Shown here: positions 8,458-20,090 of the stretch, in pieces
Layout of the letters: each line of letters starts with the position of its first letter
Numbering within the stretch: the first letter of the stretch is position 1
Source of the DNA: Vicia villosa
Lineage: Eukaryota; Streptophyta; Magnoliopsida; Fabales; Fabaceae
Assembly: GCF_029867415.1 (NCBI RefSeq)
Contig: NC_081183.1
Location: 64,616,336 to 64,680,335, forward strand
DNA: 64,000 nt
Reading direction: 5' to 3'
Program-made: the position numbers and the translations under genes
The notes under the pieces: model-generated
What the model saw: only the letters and a program-made list of their open reading frames with translations
Told to the model about the DNA's origin: nothing
The model's database searches: none

Positions 8458-9934
8458 ATGGAAGGGGTAAAAAGGTATACCAAAAAGTACGGTTTCAAAG
8501 CACCTGATGTGGAAAAACTGAGAGAGTTAGCATCTTTTGTACAAGATCCTGCCGATTTTAGGAAAAGTTATGGAAAACTTTTGCCTATCCTGAACACCCA
8601 TGTTGATGAAGGACTTCTCAAAACTCTGGTTCAGTTCTATGATCCCGTCTACCGATGTTTCACCTTTCCAGACTACCAGTTGGTACCGACCTTGGAAGAA
8701 TATGCCAATCTTTTGGGTATTCCTGTGTCTGACAAAATACCTTTCAATGGTTTGGAAGCCATTCCTAAGTCACACATCATTGCAGCAAGTATCCACTTGA
8801 AGAAGTCTGAAGTAGAGAGTAATTGGACTACCAAAGGAAACCTCCCGGGTTTGACTTCGCACTTCCTAATAAAGAAAGCCTTTGATTTCATCGAAACTGG
8901 TAGCATGATAGCTTTTGAAGCTATACTAGCCTTGCTCATCTATGGTTTGATTCTGTTTCCCAACGTCAACGACTTTGCTTGGTGACATGTATTTCTCGGT
9001 CCATCATAGGAATCGCCAAGGCGGTGGAATCATTGTATGTTGTGCACCTTTGTTGTTCAAATGGATTGTTTCACACTTACCTGAGTCTCCTATTTTCACG
9101 GAAAACCGAGAGGGTTTACGTTGGCCTCGAAGACTTATGTCTCTTACTAATAATGATATTCATTGGTATACCTTGGCTCGCTGTGGTACAGAAACCATTG
9201 ATAGTTGCGGAGAATTCGCCAACGTACCCCTCATTGGTACACAAGGAGGAATTAACTACAATCCGGTCTTAGCCCGACGACAACTCGGGTATGCAAATTC
9301 AACTAAACCCATTGGTCCCTCAGTGGAAGGTTACTTCTACCGAGAAGGGGATAATCCTCAAAGGTTGTAAGCAAGAATGGTGAGAGCTTGGTACGACGTC
9401 CGATGGAAAGAAAAAGGTGAGGCAAGAAATTGCATTGCCATGGACGCCTACACCTGCTGGGTAAAGAAAAGAGCAAAGGAGTTCCAAATGCCTTATGCTT
9501 ATGAAAAACCCATGTTTCCTGCAGTATCTCAACGACCCAACATTCCCACTATGGAGGAATACCAAGACACTTTGGCTAAGATGAGGTTAGAAAAAGATGC
9601 TTGGGAAGAAAGGTTTCGTATAACTAATGTGGAAAATAGAAAGTTGAAGAAAAGGGTGAAAGATCACGAAGAAACTCTCTATTATCAAGACGGATGGCTC
9701 ATGAACAAAGATGAGAAGATTCGTCAGAAAGACGCTGCAATCTAGAGGTACGTCAAAGAAAGCAAGAAAAAGCTTGAAGGCTCAACAAGCAACGCTCCGA
9801 CTCCTGACGATTGGAAGAATGTTGTTAACAAGCTGAGGACCGAAAAGGCCGAATTAAAAGCTCACTATGGGAAAGAAATCATGAAGCTCAAGCTGCACAA
9901 TGCATTTGGTTCTTCGTCTGATGAAGATGCTTAG
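8458..9934 (+). pseudogene. Ogre ORF1 (extra ORF upstream of gag), broken
   Basis: Ogre elements carry an ORF of unknown function between the primer site and gag. The first 176 codons (8458-8985) match that family, including LVQFYDPVYRCFTFPDYQLV and LPILNTHVDEGLLKT. Compared with the element E copy (45049-46516, minus), a short segment is missing around 8970-8980 and the frame shifts. The rest (from 8975) continues through in-frame stops at 9368-9370 and 9743-9745 and ends at TAG 9932-9934. The C-terminal third is charged and probably coiled coil. Related plant proteins are, from memory, annotated as DUF7745. With a deletion, a frameshift and two stops it cannot make the full protein. Confidence 0.85.
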
Positions 9935-10244
9935 GATTTGTTTAGTTTTTTTATTTATCATTTGCTTTTGTAAGGAGCTACGCTCCAATGTTGTAACATT
10001 TCCCATTATTTCAATAAAAGAATAGTTTGTGTTCCAATGTTTGCAAGAAAATAATCTTTAAAATGTTTGGAAAAATCATAAATTTCTTTTTGCATACATC
10101 ATTCTGCATATCGAGTCCGTTGTATAGAGTCTCATCTTTTGGATCTTTCTCCATTAGATCGTTAAGCTGTCGCATCTCAAAGTTTCTCGACCGCGTTCGC
10201 AATCAGATCACAGATACAATACTCGTTCAAGCAGAAGAAGAGTA
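9935..10244 (+). other. Spacer between Ogre ORF1 and gag
   Basis: Low-complexity, T-rich sequence with no supported gene. A 72-aa frame runs through to the gag start but has no family features. It may act as the gag leader or hold splice sites; nothing firm can be seen. Confidence 0.5.
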
Positions 10245-11690
10245 ATGGAACACTCTGAACAAGAGAATATTGAGCTCCGTGGTACGGTGACCACCCTTCA
10301 GGAAAAGTTGGAAAGTCTCACTACTCTGGTTGACTCCTTAATGGCCGCACAGAATCAGCAGCCACCACCTAACAGTCAAGCAACGGTAACATCTGAAGTC
10401 ACTACTCCAGTTTCTACAGTTGCGTTCAGCATTCCATCTTTCTCCATGCCAGAAGGTTGGGGCACGCCTTTCAGCTTTGGTGCAGGTTTCCGCCATAATT
10501 TCTCTGGGGTTCAAACAACAACAACTGAAGCGCCTGCTACACAAGGTTCGGCGTTTATTCCACATTCAGGGGTAACCTTTTCCCAAATCACTATGGCACT
10601 TTCTCAACCCACTATGACAGTTCCGACCCCTACAGTTCACACTGTTCCTTATGATGGCAATGAGATTTATCATGATCAGGGTGATAGCATAAATCAGCGT
10701 AATCTTGTGGGAGATCTCCAAGAGCAGTTTAACAAGATGCAGCTAGAAGTCAAAGCTATTCGTGGAAAAGATTTGTTTGGAAAGAATGCCCAGGAGCTAT
10801 GTTTGGTTCCCAGTGTACAAATACCTGCTAAATTCAAGGTCCCTGACTTTGAGAAGTACAAAGGTAGTTCTTGTCCACAAAGCCATCTTGTAATGTATGC
10901 CAGGAAGATGTCTACTTATGCAGATAATTATCAGTTGCTCATCCATTACTTTCAAGACAGTTTGACTGGTGCCGCACTGAAGTGGTACACAGGCTTGGAT
11001 AGCACTAATATTCGGACTTTCAATGACCTAGGTGAGGCCTTTGTCCGACAATACAAGTATAACTCGGATATGGCTCCAGACAGAGATCAGCTTCGATCCA
11101 TGGCTCAGAAAGACCATGAAGCTTTCAAAGAATATGCCCAACGATGGAGAGAAACTGCTGCTCAGATTAACCCACCGTTGAAAGAGAAAGAGATGACAAA
11201 GATCTTCTTGAATACTCTTGGCCCGTTTTATTATGAACGCATGATTGCTAGTGCTCCAAGTGATTTCACCGAAATGGTAAACATGGGGATGCGTCTAGAA
11301 GAAGGAGTCCAAACTGGACGTCTAACTAAAGAAGGTGGATCTTCAAGCGGAACCAAAAAGTTCGGAAGTGGTTTCCCAAAGAAGAAAGAACAAAGTGTTG
11401 AAATGGTATCCCAAGGGAAGCCAAGAGGAAATGTCAATCGTCAACGACAGGTAGCTGCTATCGCACCAGCCGTTAATACAGCACCGAATCCGGGATTTAC
11501 CCCGCAGTTTCAGCAACAACAGCCTCGACAACAGGTTCAACAGTTTAATAACAATCAGAATCGTGTGCAAAGAGCTCCACAGTTTGATCTGATTCCAATG
11601 ACCTACACAGAATTGTATCCTGCCTTGGTTGAAAAAGGTCTCGTTCAAACTAGAGCACCACCACCAGTACCTGAGAAACTCCCATGGTAG
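10245..11690 (+). CDS. gag: Ogre Gag capsid-type protein
   Basis: 481-codon frame. The N-terminus (MEHSEQENIELRG to LVDSLMAAQ) is a predicted coiled coil. Residues of about 80-150 are Pro/Thr/Ser/Gln rich. The Retrotrans_gag core lies around residues 200-370 (YFQDSLTGAALKWY, FVRQYKYN, FKEYAQRWRE). Gag packages element RNA into virus-like particles in the cytoplasm. The frame ends at TAG 11688-11690, just before the zinc-knuckle-like segment CPYHQGAPGHDLEHC, which continues in the same frame. The stop may be a point mutation within a longer Gag-Pro frame, or a real boundary. Confidence 0.9.
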   Translation: MEHSEQENIELRGTVTTLQEKLESLTTLVDSLMAAQNQQPPPNSQATVTSEVTTPVSTVAFSIPSFSMPEGWGTPFSFGAGFRHNFSGVQTTTTEAPATQGSAFIPHSGVTFSQITMALSQPTMTVPTPTVHTVPYDGNEIYHDQGDSINQRNLVGDLQEQFNKMQLEVKAIRGKDLFGKNAQELCLVPSVQIPAKFKVPDFEKYKGSSCPQSHLVMYARKMSTYADNYQLLIHYFQDSLTGAALKWYTGLDSTNIRTFNDLGEAFVRQYKYNSDMAPDRDQLRSMAQKDHEAFKEYAQRWRETAAQINPPLKEKEMTKIFLNTLGPFYYERMIASAPSDFTEMVNMGMRLEEGVQTGRLTKEGGSSSGTKKFGSGFPKKKEQSVEMVSQGKPRGNVNRQRQVAAIAPAVNTAPNPGFTPQFQQQQPRQQVQQFNNNQNRVQRAPQFDLIPMTYTELYPALVEKGLVQTRAPPPVPEKLPW

Positions 11691-14285
11691 TACAAAGCTG
11701 AGGTCTCATGCCCTTATCATCAAGGAGCACCTGGCCATGATCTTGAGCATTGCATAGCTTTGAAATATGAAGTTCAGAGGTTGGTTAGATCTAATCTCCT
11801 CTCTTTCAGAAATTTGAATCCAAATGTGCAAGCAAATCCGCTGCCCAATCATGGAGGGCATGTTGTAAACATGGTGTACGGATGTCCTGGTCCATACCGA
11901 GTCTATAATATCAATTTCTCAAGAGCAGATTTGGTACAAATGCACGCTACTCTCTGTCGAGGGCCGAGTTTTCGCCAGCATCACTACGGTTCCTGTAGCA
12001 TATGTTGTGTAGATCCTCACGGATGTTCGATTGTGAGAAGAGATCTCCAAGTTCTGTTGGATAATGGTACTATTCAGATCTACAGAAATAGGAATGAAGA
12101 TGAAGTTAACATGATAGGATGTTATTCGCATGAGCTTTTAGTCTCAGATATCAACCCGGAAATGCCTAAAGTTAACGTCATCGTTCCTCATTTCAACATG
12201 CCCGAGCGCATGGAAGTTACCTACAACAAGCCAAAGGTTCCTATTGCTCCTTTGATCATTTGTCTACCTGGACCTGTTCCTTATGACTCTGACAAGGAAG
12301 TTCCATACAATTACAATGCAACAATGATAAAGGATGGACAAGAAGTTCCTTTACCTACTCTTTCATCTGTCGTAAACATCGCTGATGTGAGTCGAGTAAC
12401 AAGAAGTGGACGTGTGTATACTCCACTACCTCCAAAGCAGCCTGTTGCTCCTGCAACCGGACAAAATCCTATCAATACACCAGTAGGGAATCCTGAGGAA
12501 ACTCCTATCAGTAATACAAACACTGATGTTGGTCAATCCAGTGGAACCAATGTCAATCCTGATTTTGATGAAATTTTGAAGCTTGTTAAAAGAAGTGAAT
12601 ACAAGATTGTGGACCAGCTTATGCAGACTCCTTCAAAGATCTCAATACTTTCATTGCTTTTAAACTCTGAAGCCCACAGGGAAGCCCTGATGAGAGTCTT
12701 GGATCAAGCTTTTGTAGATCATGATGTGACTGTTGATCATTTTGATGGGATAATAGCCAACATAACAGCTTGCAACAATTTAAGCTTCTGTGATGAAGAA
12801 CTCCCCGAGGAGGGTAAAAATCACAACCTTGCTCTGCATATTTCTATGAACTATCAGTCAGATTCTTTGTCCAATGTGTTGGTAGACACCGGATCTTCCT
12901 TGAATGTGATTCCAAAGACGACTCTTGCTCGCTTGTCTTACCAAGGAATGCCTATGAAATTCAGTGGTGTAGTAGTCAAAGCATTTGACGGATCGCGAAA
13001 ATCTGTTATCGGCGAAGTCAACCTTCCCATGACAATTGGTCCACATACATTTCAAATCACCTTCCAGGTCATGGACATTCAAGCTGCTTATAGCTATCTG
13101 TTAGGACGACCATGGATCCATGAAGCAGGGGCAGTAACTTCTACGCTCCATCAAAAGTTAAAATTTGTAACAAATGGAAAATTGGTAACGATAAGTGGAG
13201 AACAAGCCTTAATGGTGAGTCATTTATCCAATTTCTCTTTCATTGGTGCTGATGATGTGGAAGGAACTCAGTTCCAAGGTCTCTCTTTAGAAGACGAATC
13301 TTCCAAGAAGAAAGCATCAATCTCATCTTACAAAGAGGTAGTAAAAGTAGTGAAAGATGGAACTACCACTGGCTGGGGGCAAGTTGTGATCCCTACCAAG
13401 AATGAAACCAGAACAGGACTCGGATGTTCGCCAACATTCTCAAACTGCACCAAGAAGGATGAAACCCTTCGTCCGATCAAAGAAACATTCATTAGTGGAG
13501 GATTCCTTAACCCGATTCCTCAAGAGGTTAATGTCCTTATCGAAGAATGCATCGAAGAAGGTCTACCCGATCCTGAAGAAGAATGGAAATGTTATCTCAA
13601 TGACTCGGGATACATATCTCAGGAAGAACAGTATGCACCGTTTTATCCTCCTTCAGAGAAATCCAAAGGCAAAGAAACTGAGTCTGTTCCTGCAGAGGTT
13701 TGGGACACCTTGGGACAACCAAGTGGAAAATATGATTATATGGTGAAATATACTGCACCTGAAAGTTCAAAGATTGCGATTGAGGATATCCAACCAACTG
13801 GATGGGGAGATTCCTTTGAATATAATAGTCAACCAGAAGAGGTTTATCAGTCCTCTCAATTTTCTCAGCAGCTTGAAATTACTGAAGATTTCGGCTTCAA
13901 TGCATCTGCCAAGATTTATAATCCTGAAGATGGTTATTATCACATAAACGCCATTTTTTAAGATGAAGGGGAAGATGGTCCCGCAACTGACTCGGAAAAT
14001 GTCGCTGATAATGAGTCTCTTCATCCTGAAGACTGGGAAATACATCCTGAAAATTATGAAGATTGTGACTCATCATATGCTCTTCAAGAAGTAGAAGAAG
14101 ACCGTTTCAACTCTACAAAGAACAAGGTTGACAAACCAGGACCTTCAAATCCTGCTCGACCAGCGGTCAATGTCAATACTGAAGATAATTCTGGAGAGAA
14201 TTTTCCTGAATACATAATACACAGAGGAGTTCGTTGCTACTGGAAAGCTGTCGACGTTCCGAATGTTGTTCGCCGCTCAAAGTAA
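11691..14285 (+). pseudogene. pro: Ogre Gag C-terminus plus aspartic protease
   Basis: Continues in the gag frame. A variant zinc knuckle comes first (CPYH..GH....C, 11710-11755), then a long linker, then a retropepsin with active-site motif VDTGSSLNVIP near 12883. The retropepsin releases mature proteins from the polyprotein. A single TAA at 13959-13961 interrupts it, after which the same frame stays open for a further 108 codons to TAA 14283-14285. Acidic runs are frequent in that tail. No internal start is evident, so 11760 is not a credible initiation codon. The protease core looks intact and the two stops are single-base lesions or boundaries. Confidence 0.85.
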
Positions 14286-14638
14286 TCACCTCGCTGTTAT
14301 TTTGACCTCCTGCCTTGCCCAAAGCAGAGAGATGTTTTATAGGGCTTTGCTTTTAAATGTTCCGCCCAAATAACTTTGTGTATAGGGCTTTGTTTTAAAA
14401 GTTTCCCTCTTTGTCCGGCCCAAGACAAATGAGTTTGTGTTTAGGGCTTTGTTTCAAAAATGAATCATAAATAAAGTGTCATTTTGGTTTCCCTACATTA
14501 TATGTTTTATTTTTGCTTTTTTCTGGAAATGGTAATCCTGAAAAACCAAAAAAAAAAAAAAAGAACTTTTTCAAAAAAAATCTGCATACACTCCTGCATT
14601 CATAAATTTTCTGAAATAAATATAAATCACATGTGCAG
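14286..14638 (+). other. Probable Ogre intron between protease and RT
   Basis: Ogre elements are known to splice an intron between protease and RT/RNase H. Here a roughly 350-bp T-rich, stop-containing stretch contains three variants of TAGGGCTTTG(C/T)TT and ends in ATAAATCACATGTGCAG, a good plant 3' splice site. Coding similarity to RT proteins starts immediately after it. Several GT donors are possible before 14300 and none can be chosen. Confidence 0.65.
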
Positions 14639-16169
14639 ATTTACTATTGATAAACCCATTGAATGCAATAACCCTATGCCCTCTCCCAACTTTGAGTTTC
14701 CTGTGTTCGAAGCCGAAGAAGAGGAAGAAGAGGAGATCCCGGACGAGATCTCTCGATTACTTAAGCACGAGGAAAGAGCCATTCTGCCTCACAAAGAGCC
14801 TTTAGAAAAGATCAACTTGGGTTCTGAAGAAGACAAAAAAGAAGTGACCATTGGATCGCTGCTTGATGCTGGTATCAAGAGTAGGTTGACAGACCTTCTC
14901 AAAGAATATGTTGACGTGTTTGCCTGGTCCTACCAAGACATGCCTGGGTTGGATACCAATATTGTTCAGCATTACTTGCCATTGAAGCCAGAATGTCCGC
15001 CGATTAAGCAGAAATTGCGAAGGACTCACCCTGATATGGCTAACAAGATCAAAATAGAAGTTCAAAAGCAACTCGACGCAGGTTTTCTAGTCACCTCTGA
15101 GTATCCTCAATGGTTGGCCAACATAGTGCCAGTTCCGAAGAAAGATGGTAAAGTCAGAATGTGTGTTGACTACCGTGACTTGAACAAGGCCAGTCCAAAA
15201 GATGACTTTCCATTACCACATATCGACATGATGGTCGATAACACCGCTAAGTTCAACGTCTTTTCCTTCATGGACGGGTTCTCCGGTTATAATCAGATCA
15301 AGATGGCTCCCGAAGACATGGAGAAGACATCTTTCATCACCCCATGGGGTACCTCTTGCTACAAAGTGATGCCGTTTGGATTAAAGAATGCAGGCGCAAC
15401 TTACCAAAGGGCAATGACTACTCTCTTTCATGACATGATGCATAAAGAAATTGAAGTTTATGTGGACGACATGATAGCCAAGTCCAGCACAGAAGAAGAA
15501 CATATTAAATACCTTTTGAAGTTGTTTCAACGATTAAGGAAGTATCAGCTTCGCTTGAATCCCAACAAATGTACTTTTGGGGTTAGATTTGGAAAACTCT
15601 TGGGTTTCATTGTCAGCCAAAGAGGTATTGAAGTAGATCCCGACAAAGTCAGAGCTATTCAAGAGATGCCTGCACCAAAAACTGAAAAGCAAGTAAGAGA
15701 ATTTCTCGGACGATTGAACTATATCTCCAGGTTTATCTCTCAAATGACTGCTACTTGTGGGCCAATTTTCAAGCTTCTCCGCAAAGATCAAGGGGTTGTA
15801 TGGACTGAAGATTGTCAGAAAGCGTTCGACAGCATCAAGGAATACCTGTTAGAACCAACAATATTGATTCCTCCAGTTGAAGGAAGACCATTAATCATGT
15901 ACCATATTGTGTTAGAAGAATCCATGGGTTGTATGCTTGGACAGCAAGATGAAACCGGTAAGAAGGAGCATGCCATCTATTACTTGAGTAAGAAATTCAC
16001 AGACTGTGAGTCTCGTTACTCCATGCTCGAAAAAACATGTTGTGCTTTGGCTTGGGCTTCAAAACGTCTCCGCCAATACATGATCAACAATACTACTTGG
16101 TTAATCTCCAAAATGGACCCAATCAAGTATGTCTTTGAAAAGCCTGCCTTAACAGGAAGGATTGCTTGA
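14639..16169 (+). CDS. pol: Ogre reverse transcriptase and first RNase H
   Basis: The ATG-to-stop frame runs 14484-16169, but the first 50 or so codons are probably intron. RT copies the genomic RNA into cDNA. Visible motifs: YPQWLANIVPVPKKDGKVRMCVDYRD (as consecutive blocks), FMDGFSGYNQI, MPFGLKNAGATYQ and the catalytic YVDDM near 15460, followed by LGRLNYISRFI. The RNase H starts around ILIPPVEGRPLIMY and contains YYLSKKFTDCESRYS. The frame ends at TGA 16167-16169 and the next codons continue the same protein, consistent with CGA to TGA by cytosine deamination. Confidence 0.9.
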
Positions 16170-18104
16170 TGGCAAATGCTGCTATCCGAGTATGACATTG
16201 AATACCGTGCTCAAAAAGCGGTCAAAGGAAGCATTCTCGCCGATCACTTGGCGCATCAACCAATTAATGAATATCAATCTCTCAAGTTTGACTTTCCTGA
16301 TGAAGATGTCTTATACTTGAAAATGAAAGATTGTGATGAACCGTTACCTGAAGAAGGTCCTGATCCTGGATCAAGATGGGGCCTAATTTTTGATGGAGCA
16401 GTAAACGCTTTTGGCAATGGAATTGGGGCAGTCATCATCACTCCCAAGGGTACTCATATCCCGTTCTCCGCCAGATTACTATTTGATTGTACCAACAACA
16501 TCGCAGAATATGAAGCTTGTATCATGGGTCTCGAAGAAGCCATTGACTTAAGGATCAAGATCCTAGACATATATGGAGATTCAGCCCTCGTGATCAACCA
16601 AATCAAAGACAAATGGGAAACTTACCACCCTGGCTTGATTCCTTACAGAGATTATGCAAGACGTCTGTTGACTTTCTTCAACAAAGTTGAATTGCATCAT
16701 ATACCTCGAGATCAAAATCGAATGGCAGACGCCTTGGCTACTCTATCTTCCATGTTCAAAGTCAATCATTGGAACGATATGCCAAAAGTCAGAATTACGC
16801 GCCTTAAAAGGCCCGCCTATGAGTTTGCAACTGAAGCAGTCATCGATGATAAACCGTGGTTCCACGACATCAAACGCTTCCTTCAAACTCAAGAGTACCC
16901 GCTTGGGGCATCAAACAAAGATAAGAAAACTCTAAGGAGGCTTTCTGGCAGTTTCTTCCTGAATGGAGATGTGCTATACAAAAGAAACTTCGACATGGTT
17001 TTGCTCAGATGCGTGGACAGACACGAAGCAGACATGTTAATGCATGAAGTGCATGAAGGGTCCTTTGGAACTCATTCAAATGGACATGCAATGTCCAAGA
17101 AAATCTTAAGAGAAGGATACTATTGGTTGACAATGGAATCAGACTGTTATAAACACGTGAAGAGATGTCACAAGTGCCAGACCTACGCAGATAAGATCCC
17201 TGTGCCACCGACTCTACTCAACGTTCTCTCATCTCCGTGGCCTTTCTCCATGTGGGGTATCGACATGATTGGAATGATCAAGCCGAAAGCTTCAAACGGT
17301 CATCGTTTCATCTTGGTAGCTATTGATTACTTCACCAAATGGGTCGAAGCAGCATCTTACGCCAACGTTACAAGACAAGTGGTTGTGAGGTTTATCAAGA
17401 ATAACATCATTTGCCGATATGGTGTTCCCAGCAAGATCATTACTGACAATGGTTCAAACTTGAACAACAAAATGATGAAAGAATTGTGTGAGGAATTCAA
17501 GATTGAGCATCATAACTCTTCTCCTTACAGACCAAAAATGAATGGCGCCGTCGAAGCTGCCAACAAGAACATTAAGAAGATCGTCCAGAAAATGGTCGTC
17601 ACTTACAAAGACTGGCATGAAATGCTGCCATTTGCTTTACATGGGTACCGTACCTTAGTGCGTACTTCAACAGGGGCAACTCCCTTTTCTCTAGTATACG
17701 ACATGGAAGTTGTGCTCCCCGTAGAAGTTGAAATACCATCAATGAGAGTCCTCATGGAGACTAAGTTATCAGTGGCTGAATGGTGTCAAAGCAGATACGA
17801 TCAGTTGAACTTAATCGAAGAAAAACGTATGACTGCTCTATGTCATGGACAGTTATACCAAGCAAGGATGAAACAAGCTTTCAACAAAAAGGTTCGACCT
17901 CGTGAATTTCAAGAAGGCGACCTCATGCTTAAGAAGATCTTGTCTTTTCAACCAGATTCTAGGGGAAAATGGTCTCCTAATTACGAAGGCCCGTATGTTG
18001 TCAAAAGAACATTTTCTGGCGACGCCATGACTCTTGCAACCATGGATGGTGATGAACTCCCACGTCCTGTGAATGCTGATGCAGTCAAGAAATACTTTGT
18101 CTAA
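16170..18104 (+). CDS. int: Ogre second RNase H (aRNH type) and integrase
   Basis: Same frame as the RT. The first part is the additional RNase H typical of the Tat/Ogre lineage, with FDGAVNAFGNGIG, NNIAEYEACIMGLE and GDSALVINQI carrying the acidic residues, then RNMADA-like HHIPRDQNRMADALA. The integrase follows: an HHCC zinc domain (HEVHEGSFGTHS then CHKCQ), DDE catalytic residues in WGIDMIGMI, IITDNGSNL and AVEAANKNIKK, and a C-terminal GPY/F-like NYEGPYVVKR. All three catalytic acids are present and the C-terminus matches element A. The only lesion is the upstream TGA. Confidence 0.9.
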   Translation, partial: WQMLLSEYDIEYRAQKAVKGSILADHLAHQPINEYQSLKFDFPDEDVLYLKMKDCDEPLPEEGPDPGSRWGLIFDGAVNAFGNGIGAVIITPKGTHIPFSARLLFDCTNNIAEYEACIMGLEEAIDLRIKILDIYGDSALVINQIKDKWETYHPGLIPYRDYARRLLTFFNKVELHHIPRDQNRMADALATLSSMFKVNHWNDMPKVRITRLKRPAYEFATEAVIDDKPWFHDIKRFLQTQEYPLGASNKDKKTLRRLSGSFFLNGDVLYKRNFDMVLLRCVDRHEADMLMHEVHEGSFGTHSNGHAMSKKILREGYYWLTMESDCYKHVKRCHKCQTYADKIPVPPTLLNVLSSPWPFSMWGIDMIGMIKPKASNGHRFILVAIDYFTKWVEAASYANVTRQVVVRFIKNNIICRYGVPSKIITDNGSNLNNKMMKELCEEFKIEHHNSSPYRPKMNGAVEAANKNIKKIVQKMVVTYKDWHEMLPFALHGYRTLVRTSTGATPFSLVYDMEVVLPVEVEIPSMRVLMETKLSVAEWCQSRYDQLNLIEEKRMTALCHGQLYQARMKQAFNKKVRPREFQEGDLMLKKILSFQPDSRGKWSPNYEGPYVVKRTFSGDAMTLATMDGDELPRPVNADAVKKYFV

Positions 18105-18126
18105 AAAAGACAAAAGAACAGCTCGG

Positions 18127-18273
18127 TAAGTCGAAAACCCGCAAAGGGCGACTTAGGCAAAAATGAGCGTCTCGGTGGACTGAAAATCCGAAAGGGCGGT
18201 CCAGGCAAAAATTAGAGACAATAAACAGAAAAAAATTCATCCTGGTAGATTGAAAACCTGAAAGGGCAATCTA
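18127..18273 (+). repeat. Three tandem stem-loops just after the Ogre B integrase stop
   Basis: Hairpin 1 (18127-18155): TAAGTCG/CGACTTA with inner CCC/GGG. Hairpin 2 (18176-18203): TGGACTG/CGGTCCA with inner TCC-GAAA-GGG. Hairpin 3 (18246-18273): TAGATTG/CAATCTA with inner CCT-GAAA-GGG. An AAAA bulge separates outer and inner stems in all three. Element A has the same three with different arms. Confidence 0.75.
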
Positions 18274-19613
18274 GGCAAAAATTAAGGAATAATGACAAAG
18301 TAATTGCATCAGTCTATACTTCGTCACCTGAGGAGTCTTTTTCATCAAAGGATCTTCAATCAAATCATCGCCAATCTGAAGCGACAAGCACAGTTGGAAC
18401 TCAAAGTTGTTAGGGGGAATAGTGGTTATTGCTTTCAATGTAGCCTTTTCCGCATAATTACCATTTCCAACTTTTGTAAATACTCCATGGAATCACGCCT
18501 TTAGCTGATTTCCATCCTATTAAATAAATTTGAGCCTTGTGCCCATTTGTTTGCAATTCTTGATTTCTTTTAGCTTGCAAAATGACGCTTTAATTGTGTT
18601 ATTCGTTTTTGAAAAAAAAAGAAAAAAAAGTTTTAAATGAATTTACTTCACTTTTTCAAAATAAAAGCGAAACTTTCCTTTGAGTTGTGAACAACAGAAG
18701 GAACATCAACAGCTATCTCCATAGGATGAATCAAAGATTATGATAGGAAAAGCTCTTCTATCCCCAGTGAAGAAGCTCTTCTATCCCCAGTGAAGAAGGT
18801 ATTTTATCCCCAGTGACGAAGATTTTCCATCTCCAGTGAAGAGGTTCTTCCATCTCAATAAGAAAAATGCTTATCTTCCCCAAAGAAGTTGAAAGCATGC
18901 AACACCATTCATCACCCGTGTTATCTGCACCTTGTTGAAAAACATTTGCCGAGTATCTGGTTAGGTTGCGACGTTGGTCCTTCTCCAGTATATACTCCTT
19001 TGTCTGTCAGTATCGTCAGTATGCATGCTACATTCATGACATTCATAATTCATACATATTTGCATCATTTATGCATTCTTGCATTTTTCAATGATTGCTT
19101 CGAAATCATTCATTCAGGATATATCTATCCCAAAAAAAAGAAAAAAAAAAGAAAAAAAGAAAAAAGAAAAAGAAAAAAGAAACAGGTATGGGCGTGTCAT
19201 CTCTCCAGTAGGTTGTCACCCCATAAGCAGAAAGAACATCGTCTTTCTCCAGTTCCCCACTGAGATCATTCCTCGTGGAAGAAGGTTGCTTTAGTTTCTC
19301 CTCTCAAAACGAAGGAGAAAATCCCCAGTTGAGTTCATTCCTCATGGGTACAAAAGTCTTGTTTGACCATTTCTTTCCAATTCATTCCTGGTTAGAACCC
19401 TGTCTTTACCAGAGATTCAAATTTCGATTCCTCAAATAGAGTCGTGAAAAAGTTGAACCATAAACAATAGCCTCATCATCTGAGCAGTTTATGTTTCTTT
19501 CAAAAGATCTTTTCCTCTCTAGGAAATCAATCGTGAAGACCATTTGACAATCAGGGCCTTATTACTGTTCACAAGGCTGAATAACCAGTAATTTCCCTGG
19601 CAAAGTCTCCATG

Positions 19614-19870
19614 ATCATTTTATCACTCGGCTGATAATTGATCATGTCTTCAAAACCGCTATCACGAGGCTGGTAGTCGGTAACCTCTTGTTCTGGTTAT
19701 ATTATTTAACATGTCTATCACAATGCTGATAGTTGGTAATATTAACCGAACCTTTGAAACTCTTTTACCTTGTCAAGTCTATCACCATGCTGATAGTCGG
19801 TAATACGGTTTCACACCTTTCACCTTCACATTATTAACAAGTCTATCCCTGTGCAGGTAGTCGATAATGT
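19614..19870 (+). repeat. Ogre B 3' UTR array of CTATCA/TGATAG hairpins
   Basis: Five units with inner arms TTATCA/TGATAA, CTATCA/TGGTAG, CTATCA/TGATAG (twice) and CTATC/GGTAG. Loops are close to C(G/A)A(G/T)GC. Outer arms also pair: ATGATCA/TGATCAT, ACCG/CGGT, TTACC/GGTAA, TTAT/ATAA. The loop resembles the CAAGGC loop of the LTR array. Confidence 0.7.
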
Positions 19871-20090
19871 CGATAGGTAAGCTTTTCTTACAAAGCTATC
19901 ATTCCCCGGTGAAGCATACACTTACTTTCCCAAAAAGAAAAAAAAAACGGATTCTCTTCCTAAAACGGATTGAGACATCCTTCTCGATCTCTTGTCCTTA
20001 GTGGAGTCAGTTCTTGATATCCCCTCGGTAAAGACATCCTCGCATCATTCGCGATTTTGGTATCTTAGGTCCAAAATTCGTGTCTTCTGA

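Noticed and set aside
11688..11690. Programmed stop-codon readthrough between gag and protease
   Set aside because: The TAG is followed by TACAAA, not a known readthrough context, and a single TGG to TAG change would explain it. Left open in the gag entry.
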